Notes: generated by a model not told the origin, from the letters alone. DNA of 56,596 bases from Rhodobacter sp. (GCA_013821825.1 PNJK01000016.1:1-56596); one strand, 5' to 3'. Counted from the stretch's first letter, positions 24,589-32,610 are shown. Made by a program: numbers and translations.

Positions 24589-25578
24589 TCAACGGGTCAT
24601 TCCCGAGGGGTCCAGAACCGGGCTGACCGCCTGTCCCTGGTGCATACGCGCAAGACATTGCCCGATCATGGGGGCGACGCTCAGCCGGTGGATCCGCAGG
24701 TCCGGCAAGTCCGCGGTCCGGCCTGTCGTGTCGGTGACCGTCACCGTGTCGATGGCCGGATCCTTCAGGCGCCCGATGTCTTCGGCACCGCAGAACATGT
24801 GCGTCGCCATCAGGTGCACCGACCGGGCCCCGCGCTCGCGGCACGCCCGGGCTGCCCGCAGCATGGTCTCGCCGCTTTCGATCATGTCGTCGACGATCCA
24901 GACCTCATGATCCTCGACGGTTCCAGCGAAGAGATGACCGCTGACCACGCCCCCCGAGCGGTGCTTTTCCATGAAGGCAAAGCCCGCAGGCTTGTTGCGC
25001 ACCAGTTCGACCGACTGGCGCAGTAGCTCGGCCCGCTTCAACCCTCCGCCATCCGGCGACATGACGGTGACCGGGGCCTCGCCTGCCCGCGCCGCAATCT
25101 CGTTCGAGAAAAGCCGGCAGGTGTCCAGATGGACCGTCTGGCAGCGGAACCCGTTCTGGAACGCGGCCTGGTTGTGGACGTCTATCGTGATCACGACATC
25201 GGTTCGCACCGCGTCGAAAAGCTGCGCGACATAGCGCGAACTGATGGGGTCCCGCGCCTTGGTCATCCGGTCCTTCCGGGCGTAGGGTAACCAGGGCACG
25301 ACCGCCGTCACCCGCTCTGCGCCATGATCGCGGCAGGTGGCGATGAAGAACAGCAACCGGACCAGAAGGTCGTTCACGGATAGGCCGTCACCCGCATTCA
25401 AGGCCGAAAGCACGAACACATCCTCGCCGCGCACGCTGACCAGGGGGCGCAGCTTGTGCTGCCCGCCGCCGAAGCTGCGCAGTTCCAGTGGCGTCAGCGG
25501 ATGGCCAGCGTGGCGCGCGACGTCCGGACCAAGTGCTGGATCGGGTGTGAGGTCGAAAATCTGCATGCTGTGCATCAT
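24589..25578 (-). CDS. prs: Ribose-phosphate pyrophosphokinase-like protein (second copy type)
   Basis: A 329-residue member of the PRPP-synthetase family, which makes phosphoribosyl pyrophosphate from ribose-5-phosphate and ATP for nucleotides, His, Trp and NAD. It keeps the PRPP-binding loop VWIVDDMIESGETM and the metal His in ITIDVHNQ, but the flexible ATP loop reads YARKDRMTKARDPISSRYVA instead of Y-A-R-Q-D-R-K, and the flag region differs from housekeeping Prs. It is probably a stress-regulated paralogue. The longer ORF start at 25602 lies inside the Fnr box and is rejected. ATG 25578 is chosen, with GGAG upstream. It is the first gene of the operon leading to the CBS and HPF genes. Confidence 0.82.
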   Translation of the reverse strand: MMHSMQIFDLTPDPALGPDVARHAGHPLTPLELRSFGGGQHKLRPLVSVRGEDVFVLSALNAGDGLSVNDLLVRLLFFIATCRDHGAERVTAVVPWLPYARKDRMTKARDPISSRYVAQLFDAVRTDVVITIDVHNQAAFQNGFRCQTVHLDTCRLFSNEIAARAGEAPVTVMSPDGGGLKRAELLRQSVELVRNKPAGFAFMEKHRSGGVVSGHLFAGTVEDHEVWIVDDMIESGETMLRAARACRERGARSVHLMATHMFCGAEDIGRLKDPAIDTVTVTDTTGRTADLPDLRIHRLSVAPMIGQCLARMHQGQAVSPVLDPSGMTR

Positions 25579-25601
25579 CGGCAAACGCCGCTCCGGCTTC
25601 A

Positions 25602-25615
25602 TTGACAGCCGTCAA
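25602..25615. promoter_or_regulatory. Fnr/Dnr-type box in a divergent promoter
   Basis: TTGACAGCCGTCAA is a perfect TTGAC-N4-GTCAA palindrome between the prs-CBS-HPF operon (start 25578) and the DUF2267-APH operon (start 25748). It is very close to the prs start (about 30 bases from centre) and about 140 bases from the DUF2267 start. It may therefore activate the second operon, and either repress or define a very short leader for the first. Confidence 0.68.
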
Positions 25616-25747
25616 TGTGATTGCGGCGGTCGCCCGCGATATTTGCAGAAGCGGAAGAAAGGTCGGTTCTCCGACGGGCTGCTGCCCCGGCGCGTTCCGT
25701 CACTTCCGTCCAGCCAGTTGGCTGGCCAGCTGGAATGGGAACACAGC

Positions 25748-26173
25748 ATGAAAACCACGGGAATTTCTTCGATCGACCATGCGCCGCAAGTGGTGGCCGA
25801 ATGGCTTAACCTGCTCCAGACAGACTTGGGCTGGTCGGACCGGGGCCGCGCACTCCAGCTTTTGCGCGGTACGCTGCACGCCTTGCGCGACTTCCTGACC
25901 GTGGATGAGGCCGCCGACCTGGCTGCGCAATTGCCGCTGCTGATCAGGGGTATCTACTTCGAAGGCTGGGTGCCCTCCAAGACCCCGGCGCATCCCCGCA
26001 CGGCCGAAGACTTCATGGGCCGCGTGACGAAATCCTTCGGCAATGACCCGCCAATTGATCCCGATGCCGCTATAGCGGCTGTGTTTTCGGTGCTGCGGCG
26101 CCAGATCAGCCTTGGCGAGTATGACCAGATCACCCACGCAATGCGCAAATCCCTGCGGCATCTGTGGATGTGA
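25748..26173 (+). CDS. DUF2267 domain protein
   Basis: A 141-residue protein of the DUF2267 family, an all-helical domain of unknown function. Typical features are DLGWSDRGRALQLLRGTLHA, LPLLIRGIYFEGW and the final ITHAMRKSLRHLW. Proteins of this family recur next to Hsp20, CBS, BON and PRPP-related genes in oxygen-limitation regulons of unrelated bacteria (from general knowledge of such regulons). No catalytic pattern is evident. The ATG at 25748 has GGGAA nearby. It overlaps the following APH-like gene. Confidence 0.82.
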   Translation: MKTTGISSIDHAPQVVAEWLNLLQTDLGWSDRGRALQLLRGTLHALRDFLTVDEAADLAAQLPLLIRGIYFEGWVPSKTPAHPRTAEDFMGRVTKSFGNDPPIDPDAAIAAVFSVLRRQISLGEYDQITHAMRKSLRHLWM

Positions 26174-27219
26174 GGACTGACTTGCCCGATCCGCCGTGGC
26201 AGGTGTCGACAGAACGGAAAGTCGCGTTCCTGTCGGGGCTGCCGGGCGTGACGCAGGTGATCGAGACGCATATGGCCTATGTGTTCCTGACAGCGAAGTT
26301 TGCCTTCAAGCTGAAAAAACCGATCTGTTTCGGGTATTTCGATCATCGTAGCCTGCCCGCGCGCGCCCACGCCTGCGCCGAGGAGGTGCGGCTGAACCAG
26401 GCCTTGGCAGGGGATGTCTATATCAGGCCGATACCGCTGGTCTCGTCTGGCGAGTGGCTCTGGCTGGGTGGCAAGGGGCCGTTGGCCGGCCGGCCTCTGG
26501 CAGGCTGGCCGGTGGTCGATTGGCTGGTCCAGATGCGGCGCTTGCCTCAGGCGCGGATGCTGGACACGGTGATTGCTGCGGGGCAGGGCCCGCGGAAAGA
26601 CGAGATGTCGGCGGTCGTAGCGCTCCTTGCGCGGTTTTACCGCCAGCAGCAGGCTTCTCCGGTCAGGGCGGGCCTCTACTTTACCCATCTCCACCGCGAA
26701 CAGCGGGTCAACGCAACCCACCTGACGAAGATGGCCCACCGCCTTCCTAACCCCGGTCTGGCCCGTGTGGCAGAGGATCTGAGCCGTCGGCTTGACCTTG
26801 CCGCCCCCGACATCGCCGCCCGGGAACAGGCCGGATTTGTGGTCGAAGGCCATGGCGATCTGCGGCCCGAACATGTCTGCCTGACGCGCCCGCCGGTGAT
26901 CTTTGACCGGGTGGAAAGCGCAGTCGAACTGCGGGTCCTCGATATCTATGACGAGGTCGGATATCTGGCTGCGGAATGCACCATGCTGGGCCGCCCCGAT
27001 CTGGGCAAGGCGCTGACAGGCGCGCTTGAAGCCGAGGGCTTTGCACCCCCGGACCCCGCGCTGATGACCACCTATGCCATGTTCAGGCTGGTTACGCGGG
27101 CGCGGCTGGCCATCGACCATCTGCAGGATGAAAGCCCGCGCACGCCTGCCAAATGGCCGCGGCGTGCCCATGACTACCTGGCTGAGGCGTCCCGGCTATC
27201 GGCAGAAGCGCCTGCCTGA
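26164..27219 (+). CDS. Aminoglycoside-phosphotransferase-like protein with altered active site
   Basis: A 351-residue single-domain relative of the APH half of the protein at 21173-22720 (compare VIETHMAYVFLTAKFAFKLK with HIETHSAHVFLCGEVALKIK). The phosphate-transfer Asp is kept in VVEGHGDLRPEHV, but the Asn of H-G-D-x4-N is His, and the metal-binding segment reads IFDRVES rather than LFDALEFD. It lacks the P-loop domain. Catalysis may be altered or absent. The start is uncertain: GTG 26164 and GTG 26170 both overlap the DUF2267 stop. Together with DUF2267 it forms a two-gene operon behind the box at 25602. Confidence 0.72.
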   Translation: MDVRTDLPDPPWQVSTERKVAFLSGLPGVTQVIETHMAYVFLTAKFAFKLKKPICFGYFDHRSLPARAHACAEEVRLNQALAGDVYIRPIPLVSSGEWLWLGGKGPLAGRPLAGWPVVDWLVQMRRLPQARMLDTVIAAGQGPRKDEMSAVVALLARFYRQQQASPVRAGLYFTHLHREQRVNATHLTKMAHRLPNPGLARVAEDLSRRLDLAAPDIAAREQAGFVVEGHGDLRPEHVCLTRPPVIFDRVESAVELRVLDIYDEVGYLAAECTMLGRPDLGKALTGALEAEGFAPPDPALMTTYAMFRLVTRARLAIDHLQDESPRTPAKWPRRAHDYLAEASRLSAEAPA

Positions 27220-27223
27220 TTGC

Positions 27224-27709
27224 TCACAAGGATTGCGGCCCGCCATCCATCGCCTTCAGGATCACCCTGGGAAGATCCTGCGCTGAAAGATGCACAAGGT
27301 CCCTTGGCACTTCACAGACCACCGTGGCGCGCAGCGTCCCGGGCAGCATCTGTCGCAGGGTGCCCAGGACATCCTGTTCGGCAAAGACGGCCAGCTTGTC
27401 GAAATCGCCCGCGCGCCGGTGACTTTCCAGCATTGCCAGAACCTGACGGATGAACTCGCGCCGGTCATCGCCGACAGGGTCGCTGCCCGGAGCCGCGCTG
27501 CCAGCGAGAGGTGCTGTCCGGCGACTTGGGCTTCTGAATCGAAAGTCACGGCCTGATCCGTCCGACATGCTCTGTCGAAGGTTTCTGGCTTCCGATTTCA
27601 TGACCAGTTCGACCTCCTGATCCACACCCGCTTCAGCCAGCCCGCGCAGCACGCGGGCGCGGGCGGAATTCATCGCCAGCGCCCATGTCCTTGATTGTTC
27701 CCTTCCCAT
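27224..27709 (-). CDS. Host-attachment-family (baeRF-like) protein
   Basis: A 161-residue protein of the family annotated as 'required for attachment to host cells', now grouped with bacterial relatives of archaeo-eukaryotic release factors. Matching features are SRTWALAMNSARARVLRGL near the start, HRRAGDFDKLAVFAEQDVLG, and near the end LRATVVCEVPRDLVHLSAQD. Its real role may be at the ribosome rather than in adhesion. The start at 27709 is favoured by the GAGAG upstream; ATG 27727 is possible. A weak Fnr-like site (TTGACGAATCACAA, 27775-27788) lies upstream. It converges with the APH-like gene, five bases apart. Confidence 0.75.
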   Translation of the reverse strand: MGREQSRTWALAMNSARARVLRGLAEAGVDQEVELVMKSEARNLRQSMSDGSGRDFRFRSPSRRTAPLAGSAAPGSDPVGDDRREFIRQVLAMLESHRRAGDFDKLAVFAEQDVLGTLRQMLPGTLRATVVCEVPRDLVHLSAQDLPRVILKAMDGGPQSL

Positions 27710-27774
27710 CGCTCTCTGCCTGCCCATGCCAAGCCTGATGAAAGGAATCTTCCCGAACCCGCCCTTCCCGCGCA

Positions 27775-27788
27775 TTGACGAATCACAA
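27775..27788. promoter_or_regulatory. Weak Fnr-like box
   Basis: TTGACGAATCACAA has one perfect half-site and a second half matching three of five bases. It lies about 54-72 bases before the host-attachment gene, and so is in the right place but below the quality of the other four sites. Confidence 0.25.
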
Positions 27789-27874
27789 TGGCCGCGCAGG
27801 CCGATGGCGTCTTTTGGCGGGCAACCCCGGTCCTGGCAGTGCCAGACCCGGCTAATTTCCCGCCCGAGCCGCGC

Positions 27875-28236
27875 TCAGCGCAACAGAGGGCTCACCCGGG
27901 CCAGCTCGACCGGGTTCCTGACCTCCATCTTCCGCAGGACCCGCGACCGGTGTACCTCGACTGCGCGCATGGCGATGCCCGGACAACGGGAGCGCTGCCA
28001 TTACCTCGACCTCACGCGGAGACAGCGTTGCATGGCGCGCTGCAATGGCGGCGCGGGTGTCGGTCTCCTCGGCACGGCTCTGGCGCAACTGACTGGCATG
28101 CCGCGCCAGATCGACGATCTGATTCTCGTTGAAAGGCTTTTTCAGAAAGCCGAAAGCGCCGTTCTTCGGGCTTTGCACGGCCAAGGGAACATCGGCATGC
28201 CCGGTCAGGAAGATCACCGGGGGCAGGGCGTTCTCC
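27875..28236 (-). pseudogene. dctR: Remnant of a FixJ-type response regulator, probably dctR
   Basis: Only the second half of the receiver and pieces of the DNA-binding domain remain. The frame from 28236 reads ENALPPVIFLTGHADVPLAV, then FGFLKKPFNENQIVDL (the conserved switch and Lys region), then ATLSPREVEVMAAL. The helix-turn-helix then continues in another frame with GIAMRAVEVHRSRVLRKMEV and VELARVSPLLR before the stop, so a segment of about ten codons is missing together with a frameshift. The N-terminal half including the phosphorylated Asp is gone. It is called dctR because it sits divergent to a dctP remnant, as in Rhodobacter, where DctSR controls dctPQM. Confidence 0.7.
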
Positions 28237-28649
28237 GAGGTCTACCAGCGCTGCAGACCGGCGCAGTCGACGGCTCCGAAAACCCGCCCTCGAGCATGTA
28301 TACCCGGAAAATGAACGAGGTTCAGACCCAGCAACCGTGTCGAACCACGGCTATCTGGGATATGCGATCATCGTGAACAAGCGGTTCTGGGGCGGCCTTC
28401 CCGAAGACGTTCGCGCCGATCTGAACAAGGCGATGATGGAGGCCTCCGACCTCGCCAACCCGATCGCCAAAGATCACAACGACGCCGCGCTCGCGGCAAG
28501 GGTGGCGGGCAATACGACCGAATTCTCCGAGTTGACCGCCGATGAGCGCGCAGTCTGGATCGAGGCTCTGGTCCCGGTCCAAGACGAGATGGCCTAACGC
28601 ATCGGCGCCGACACTATGGCCGCCGTCAAGGGCGCCATCGGTCTGTAGG
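28228..28649 (+). pseudogene. dctP: Remnant of the TRAP dicarboxylate-binding protein gene dctP
   Basis: The plus strand encodes the C-terminal 40 percent of a DctP-type solute receptor in three broken pieces: AFSEVYQ, then (one base lost) LQTGAVDGSENPPSSMYTRK, then (shifted again near 28320) ATVSNHGYLGYAIIVNKRFW and onward to VQDEMA. A stop at 28595-28597 interrupts the end, after which RIGADTMAAVKGAIGL still follows in frame. The signal peptide and most of the ligand site are absent. The 5' break coincides with the break of the dctR remnant, so one deletion removed both N-termini and their shared promoter. Confidence 0.8.
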
Positions 28650-28740
28650 TCCGGCTTACGCGGCAGTCCCAGACCAGAGACTGCTCCCAGCCCGTCTTCA
28701 CCCAATCCCGGAACTTGCCCCGAACCATGCGGGGTGTGCC

Positions 28741-30114
28741 ATGCTGCGCCTTCTTGACCGGCTTGAGGAAGTGCTGATCGCCACGCTGATCGCGGTGGCG
28801 ACCGTGCTTGTCTTCATCACCGTCACCCACCGCTTTGCCATCGGCCTCGCGGCCGACCTTGTCGGTTCGTCCCGATTGGTCGAGATGCCGGCGCTTGCCG
28901 ATCTTGCCAGATCGATGTTCAAGATATTCAACGCGCTGAAGATGACCTGGGCGCAAGAGGCCTGCATCTATCTCTTCGTCTGGAGGGCCAGGTTCGGCGC
29001 GGCCTGTGGGGTGCGGACCGGCGTCCATGTCCGTGCCGATATCCTGGCCGAACGCCTGATCCAGGCGCAGGCCGAGGCCATCGCCAAGTCCGCGCCCGCC
29101 GATCTCACCGGCTACACCCGCGTCAAGCAAGAGCTTGTCGCCCCACCCTTCGCCCCGGTTCACGATCAGGTCGCGACCGGCGGGCCCAAGATCGTCGAAG
29201 TCCATCTGGAGACGCAGCAACGTCTCATGACCGTCGACGGGGACACCGGTGCCGAGATCTGGGCGCTGAGCTACAACGGCTCGGTTCGCGGGCCGCAAAC
29301 AAACGCGCATGAGGGCGATCATGTCGAAGTGACGCTTCGCAACCCCACTGACGGCGTGTTCGAACCCGACATCGATTTCCACGCCTCGAGCGGGGCGCTG
29401 GGCGGCGGCGGGCTGACCCATGTCTTCCCCGGCAAGGAAGCCGTGCCGCTCCGGAAGGCGACCAAACCCGGCGTCCTCACCTGTCACTGCGTACCGGGGG
29501 GCGAGATGATCCCCTGCCACATCTGCCACGGCATGAATGGCACCATGAAGTTGCAGCCGGGCGACGGGCTGAAGCACGGCCAGGGCAATCCGCTGCGTCA
29601 TGGCGAAATCGCCCACATCGGCCGGCAGGACTATTCCATGCCGATGAACGAGGAGGGCAGCCACAAGACCTAAGCGACCGCAGGCGCGGACTACTCCGAC
29701 GGTCTTGCGGCGATGCGCGGGCTGGTTGCGACACCTTCGGTGTTCAATCGTGCCGTTGGGGCGCTGACCGGCGACAAGGCCCTGCGGAGCAAGGTTGGCG
29801 ACTCCGTGCTGATGATCCACAATCAGGCCAACCACGACACCTGCCCGCACCTGATCGGCGGACACGGCAACTTCGTCCGGGAGCCGGGGTCGTTCAACGA
29901 CGCACCCGCGACCAACTTCAAGACCTGGCTGATCCGTGGCGGCCCGTCTGGGGCAGCGATGTACACCTTGGAACAGCCCGGCGTCTGCGCCTTCGTCAAC
30001 CACAACCTGATCGAGGCCGAGCTGCTGGGCGCCACTGCGCATTGCGTGGTCCAGGGTGAATGGAACAACGCGCTGAAGGAACAGGCCCCGGCGCCGAAAG
30101 CCTTCGAGACCTGA
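28741..30114 (+). pseudogene. nirK: dctQ-nirK fusion pseudogene
   Basis: The first 105 residues are the N-terminal part of a TRAP small permease DctQ (LDRLEEVLIATLIAVATVLV; TWAQEACIYLFVW; GVRTGVHVRADILAERL). From about residue 106 the frame continues into a copper nitrite reductase beginning in its signal-peptide end (AQAEAIAKSAPADLTGY) and covering both cupredoxin domains. A TAA at 29671-29673 stands where an aromatic codon is expected; the same frame then runs on to 30114 with VFNRAVGALTGDKAL and PHLIGGHGNF. The type-1 copper His of M-H-N is lost (EPD before IDFHASSGALGGGG), while the His-Cys, second His and Met ligands remain. A functional enzyme is not expected. Confidence 0.85.
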
Positions 30115-30419
30115 GGTCGACCGCCATGACAGAGCCCCTGCCAGCCAGGGACGCCCGGGCAGGACACGGCTTGCCATGGCTCTGACGGCGGCGTGGCAAT
30201 CCTCGGGGCCGCCTTGCTTTGGCCGGGCGGCGCTGACCCCGTGCCGGTTGACCTTGTGGAGGTCGCGCCGGGTGACGGCCGGGCTCCTCATGTTGGCCGG
30301 ACAGGGATCACCGTGGCCAAATGGTCGATCTGCCATGCCGGCAACAGCGCCCGTACAGATCCCGCGACCTGCGCATCTTGGCCTCCCCTGGTCACCGAAA
30401 CCCGTCCGCAGTGAGGTGC
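30115..30419. other. Possible nirV remnant / non-coding region
   Basis: The 305 bases between the nirK remnant and the kynureninase-like gene contain no intact gene. One plus-strand frame (30193-30414) gives ALLWPGGADPVPVDLVEVAP, which recalls the N-terminus of NirV, the usual neighbour of nirK, but the rest is unrecognisable. It is probably decayed sequence. Confidence 0.3.
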
Positions 30420-31544
30420 CTAGCCCCGCAAGAGGTCGGGCAGCGCTGCCCGCAAACGTTCACACTCCTCTACGCCGGTCACCACCCCCGGCGACAGCCG
30501 CAGGACTTGCCCCCTGCAGTCCGAGGTGATCCCTTGCGCCCGCAGCCCCGCCACAATCTGACCCGCAGGGAGCGCTTCTGGCAGGCGCAGCATCACCGAA
30601 CCGCCGCGCCGGGCTTCGTCGCGCGGCGTGACCGGCGAAAGCCCGCACTCTTCGGCGATCTCGAACAACCGGCCGGTCAGCGCCCGATTGTGGGCCAGGA
30701 TCGCGGCATGGTCCTGCTCTGCGTGCCAATCAAGCGCAGGCAGCGAGGCCAGCGCCGCCATGCAGGACGGCGTGCCAGAGTCGAACCGACGGATGCCGGG
30801 GGCATAGGCAAAGCGGGTGATGTCCCAGTTGAACGGATCGGGCTGGCTGAACCAGCCGCGCAATTGCGGATGACAGACCGGGATCAGAGCGGGGTCGACA
30901 TACAGCATCCCGGCCCCCGGTGTGCCGCACATCCATTTCAACGAGGTGGACAGCACGAAATCCACCGTCGGCGCCGCCACGTCAAACGGCAAGAGCCCCG
31001 CAGCCTGGGTGATGTCCACGCCCACAAGCGACCCCATCCGCCGCGCGTGGTCGACCAATGCCGCCAGGTCGATCCGGTGGGACGAGGTCGAAGACACCCA
31101 TGTCAGCAGCGCCAGACCCACGTCCGGGGTCCAGGCGGCAAGGAAATCCTCATCCTCGACCCAGGTCGCACCCTGTCGCGAGGGCACGGTCTTCAGGGTA
31201 AAACCCCGCGCCTCGGCCATGCCCGCCAGCAGGAAATGGTTCGACGGAAAGCAGTCCGCCGCCACCAAAAGGCTTTTGCCACGCAAGACATGATCCGGCA
31301 GCGCCTCGATCAGCATATGCAGGCCTTGCGTCACGCTTTCGCAGGTGGTCACGCTGTCCGGGGCCGCCTTGAGGATGCCGCGCCAGCGGTCGAGGAACCG
31401 TTGCCGCAGCGGCAGCATCATGCCCCATTGCGCGTCATCCGGACGGCCCCAGATGTCGGCGAAACTGGTCAGGGCGCGGGCCAGATCCGCGGCCTTGCCG
31501 GGATACATGCCGATGGAATGATATAGGAAATAGGCGTCGGACAT
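30420..31544 (-). CDS. Kynureninase-like class V aminotransferase-fold enzyme
   Basis: A 374-residue PLP-dependent enzyme. The cofactor Lys203 is in LSTSLKWMCGTPG and the pyridine-nitrogen Asp177 in VGVDITQAAGLLPFDV. It is related to kynureninase and to isopenicillin-epimerase-like proteins: WVSSTSSHRIDLAAL and FNWDITRFAYAPGIRRFDSG match the kynureninase layout. The start at 31544 is set by GGGAAG six bases upstream. No other Trp-catabolism genes are nearby, so the substrate (kynurenine, a cysteine derivative or another amino acid) is open. It is divergent from the aldo/keto reductase operon. Confidence 0.75.
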   Translation of the reverse strand: MSDAYFLYHSIGMYPGKAADLARALTSFADIWGRPDDAQWGMMLPLRQRFLDRWRGILKAAPDSVTTCESVTQGLHMLIEALPDHVLRGKSLLVAADCFPSNHFLLAGMAEARGFTLKTVPSRQGATWVEDEDFLAAWTPDVGLALLTWVSSTSSHRIDLAALVDHARRMGSLVGVDITQAAGLLPFDVAAPTVDFVLSTSLKWMCGTPGAGMLYVDPALIPVCHPQLRGWFSQPDPFNWDITRFAYAPGIRRFDSGTPSCMAALASLPALDWHAEQDHAAILAHNRALTGRLFEIAEECGLSPVTPRDEARRGGSVMLRLPEALPAGQIVAGLRAQGITSDCRGQVLRLSPGVVTGVEECERLRAALPDLLRG

Positions 31545-31779
31545 GATGCTTCCCGATGGTCTGGCAACCCAGTGATAGGCCCTCCGACGCCCCGGGTGAA
31601 GCCCCGCAATCGGGAAAGCGGACGGGATCGTGGCCCGGACCCTATGCAAGGCCGCCACCTTCAACCCGCCCCCGCGCGTCACCGCCAGCCTGCGGCTTCA
31701 TGATGGCGGACAGCCATTTCCCCCTTGCCTTGGGGCCGGACTTGGCCCTTTCTCCCCCGGGTCACATCAAGGAACTCTC
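31545..31779. other. Divergent intergenic region
   Basis: These 235 bases separate the kynureninase-like gene from the aldo/keto reductase gene. Small ORFs here carry no family features. The promoters of both operons should lie here, but none could be fixed by eye. Confidence 0.4.
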
Positions 31780-32601
31780 ATGCCCCCGACCCGCCTGCGG
31801 CTGAACGACGGCCACATGATCCCGCAACTTGGCCTTGGCATCTGGCAGGTGCCCGCCGCCAGCACCGCCGAAACTGTCGCGACGGCGTTGGGCATGGGCT
31901 ATCGGCTGATCGACGGCGCGGCGATCTATGGCAACGAGGCAGGGCTTGGCGAGGGCATCCGCCAAAGCGGGCTACCGCGGGACGAGGTGTTCGTGACCAC
32001 CAAGGTCTGGAACGAAGATCAGGGTCACGACGCCACCCTGCGCGCGGTTGAGGCCAGCCTGATGCGCCTGCAGTTGGACCGGGTGGACCTGTGCCTGATC
32101 CATTGGCCCACCCCCGCCCGCGACCGATATGTCGACACCTGGCGCGCACTGGTCCGGCTGCGCGAAGAGGGCTGCGTCCGGTCGATCGGCGTGTCGAACT
32201 TCATGCCCGCACATCTGGAACGGCTGGTCGATGAAACCGGCGTCGTCCCGGTCCTGAACCAGATCGAGCTTAACCCCCGCCTCCAGCAAGCCGAATCCCG
32301 CGCGCTGCATGACCGCATGGGCATCGTCACCCAAAGCTGGACGCCGCTGGGCCGGGGCAGCAGCTTCACTGTCGCCCCGGTTCAGGCCGCCGCCGCGCGC
32401 ACCGGCAAAAGCCCGGCGCAGGTAATCTTGCGCTGGCACATCCAGCTTGGTGCCTCGGTCATTCCCCGGTCGACCCGCGCTGCCGGACTGGCTGAAAATC
32501 TGGACGTGTTCGATTTCACTCTGACCGCAGAGGAGATGACCGCGATGGCCAGCCTTGACGAAGGTCAGCGCTGCGGCCCCGACCCGATGACTTTCGCCTG
32601 A
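31780..32601 (+). CDS. Aldo/keto reductase
   Basis: NADPH-dependent carbonyl reductase of the 2,5-diketo-gluconate reductase type, 273 residues in a TIM barrel. The catalytic tetrad is complete: Asp45 (RLIDGAAIYGNE), Tyr50, Lys75 (VTTKVWNE) and His108 (LIHWPTP). The cofactor end shows VIPRSTRAAGLAENLDVFDF. AAGGAA lies six bases before the ATG at 31780, whereas the longer ORF start has none. It is followed nine bases later by the VOC gene and then zapE, so the three probably share a transcript. Confidence 0.9.
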   Translation: MPPTRLRLNDGHMIPQLGLGIWQVPAASTAETVATALGMGYRLIDGAAIYGNEAGLGEGIRQSGLPRDEVFVTTKVWNEDQGHDATLRAVEASLMRLQLDRVDLCLIHWPTPARDRYVDTWRALVRLREEGCVRSIGVSNFMPAHLERLVDETGVVPVLNQIELNPRLQQAESRALHDRMGIVTQSWTPLGRGSSFTVAPVQAAAARTGKSPAQVILRWHIQLGASVIPRSTRAAGLAENLDVFDFTLTAEEMTAMASLDEGQRCGPDPMTFA

Positions 32602-32610
32602 GGTAAACGC

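Noticed and set aside
25579-25602. Extended N-terminus of the PRPP-synthetase paralogue (start 25602)
   Set aside because: That ATG overlaps the Fnr box palindrome and has no ribosome site. The family N-terminus begins further downstream.
28741-29673. A genuine DctQ-NirK fusion enzyme
   Set aside because: The nonsense codon, the loss of a type-1 copper ligand and the neighbouring dctR and dctP wrecks indicate decay rather than innovation.
30193-30414. Intact nirV gene
   Set aside because: Only a short N-terminal resemblance exists and the frame ends after 73 codons.
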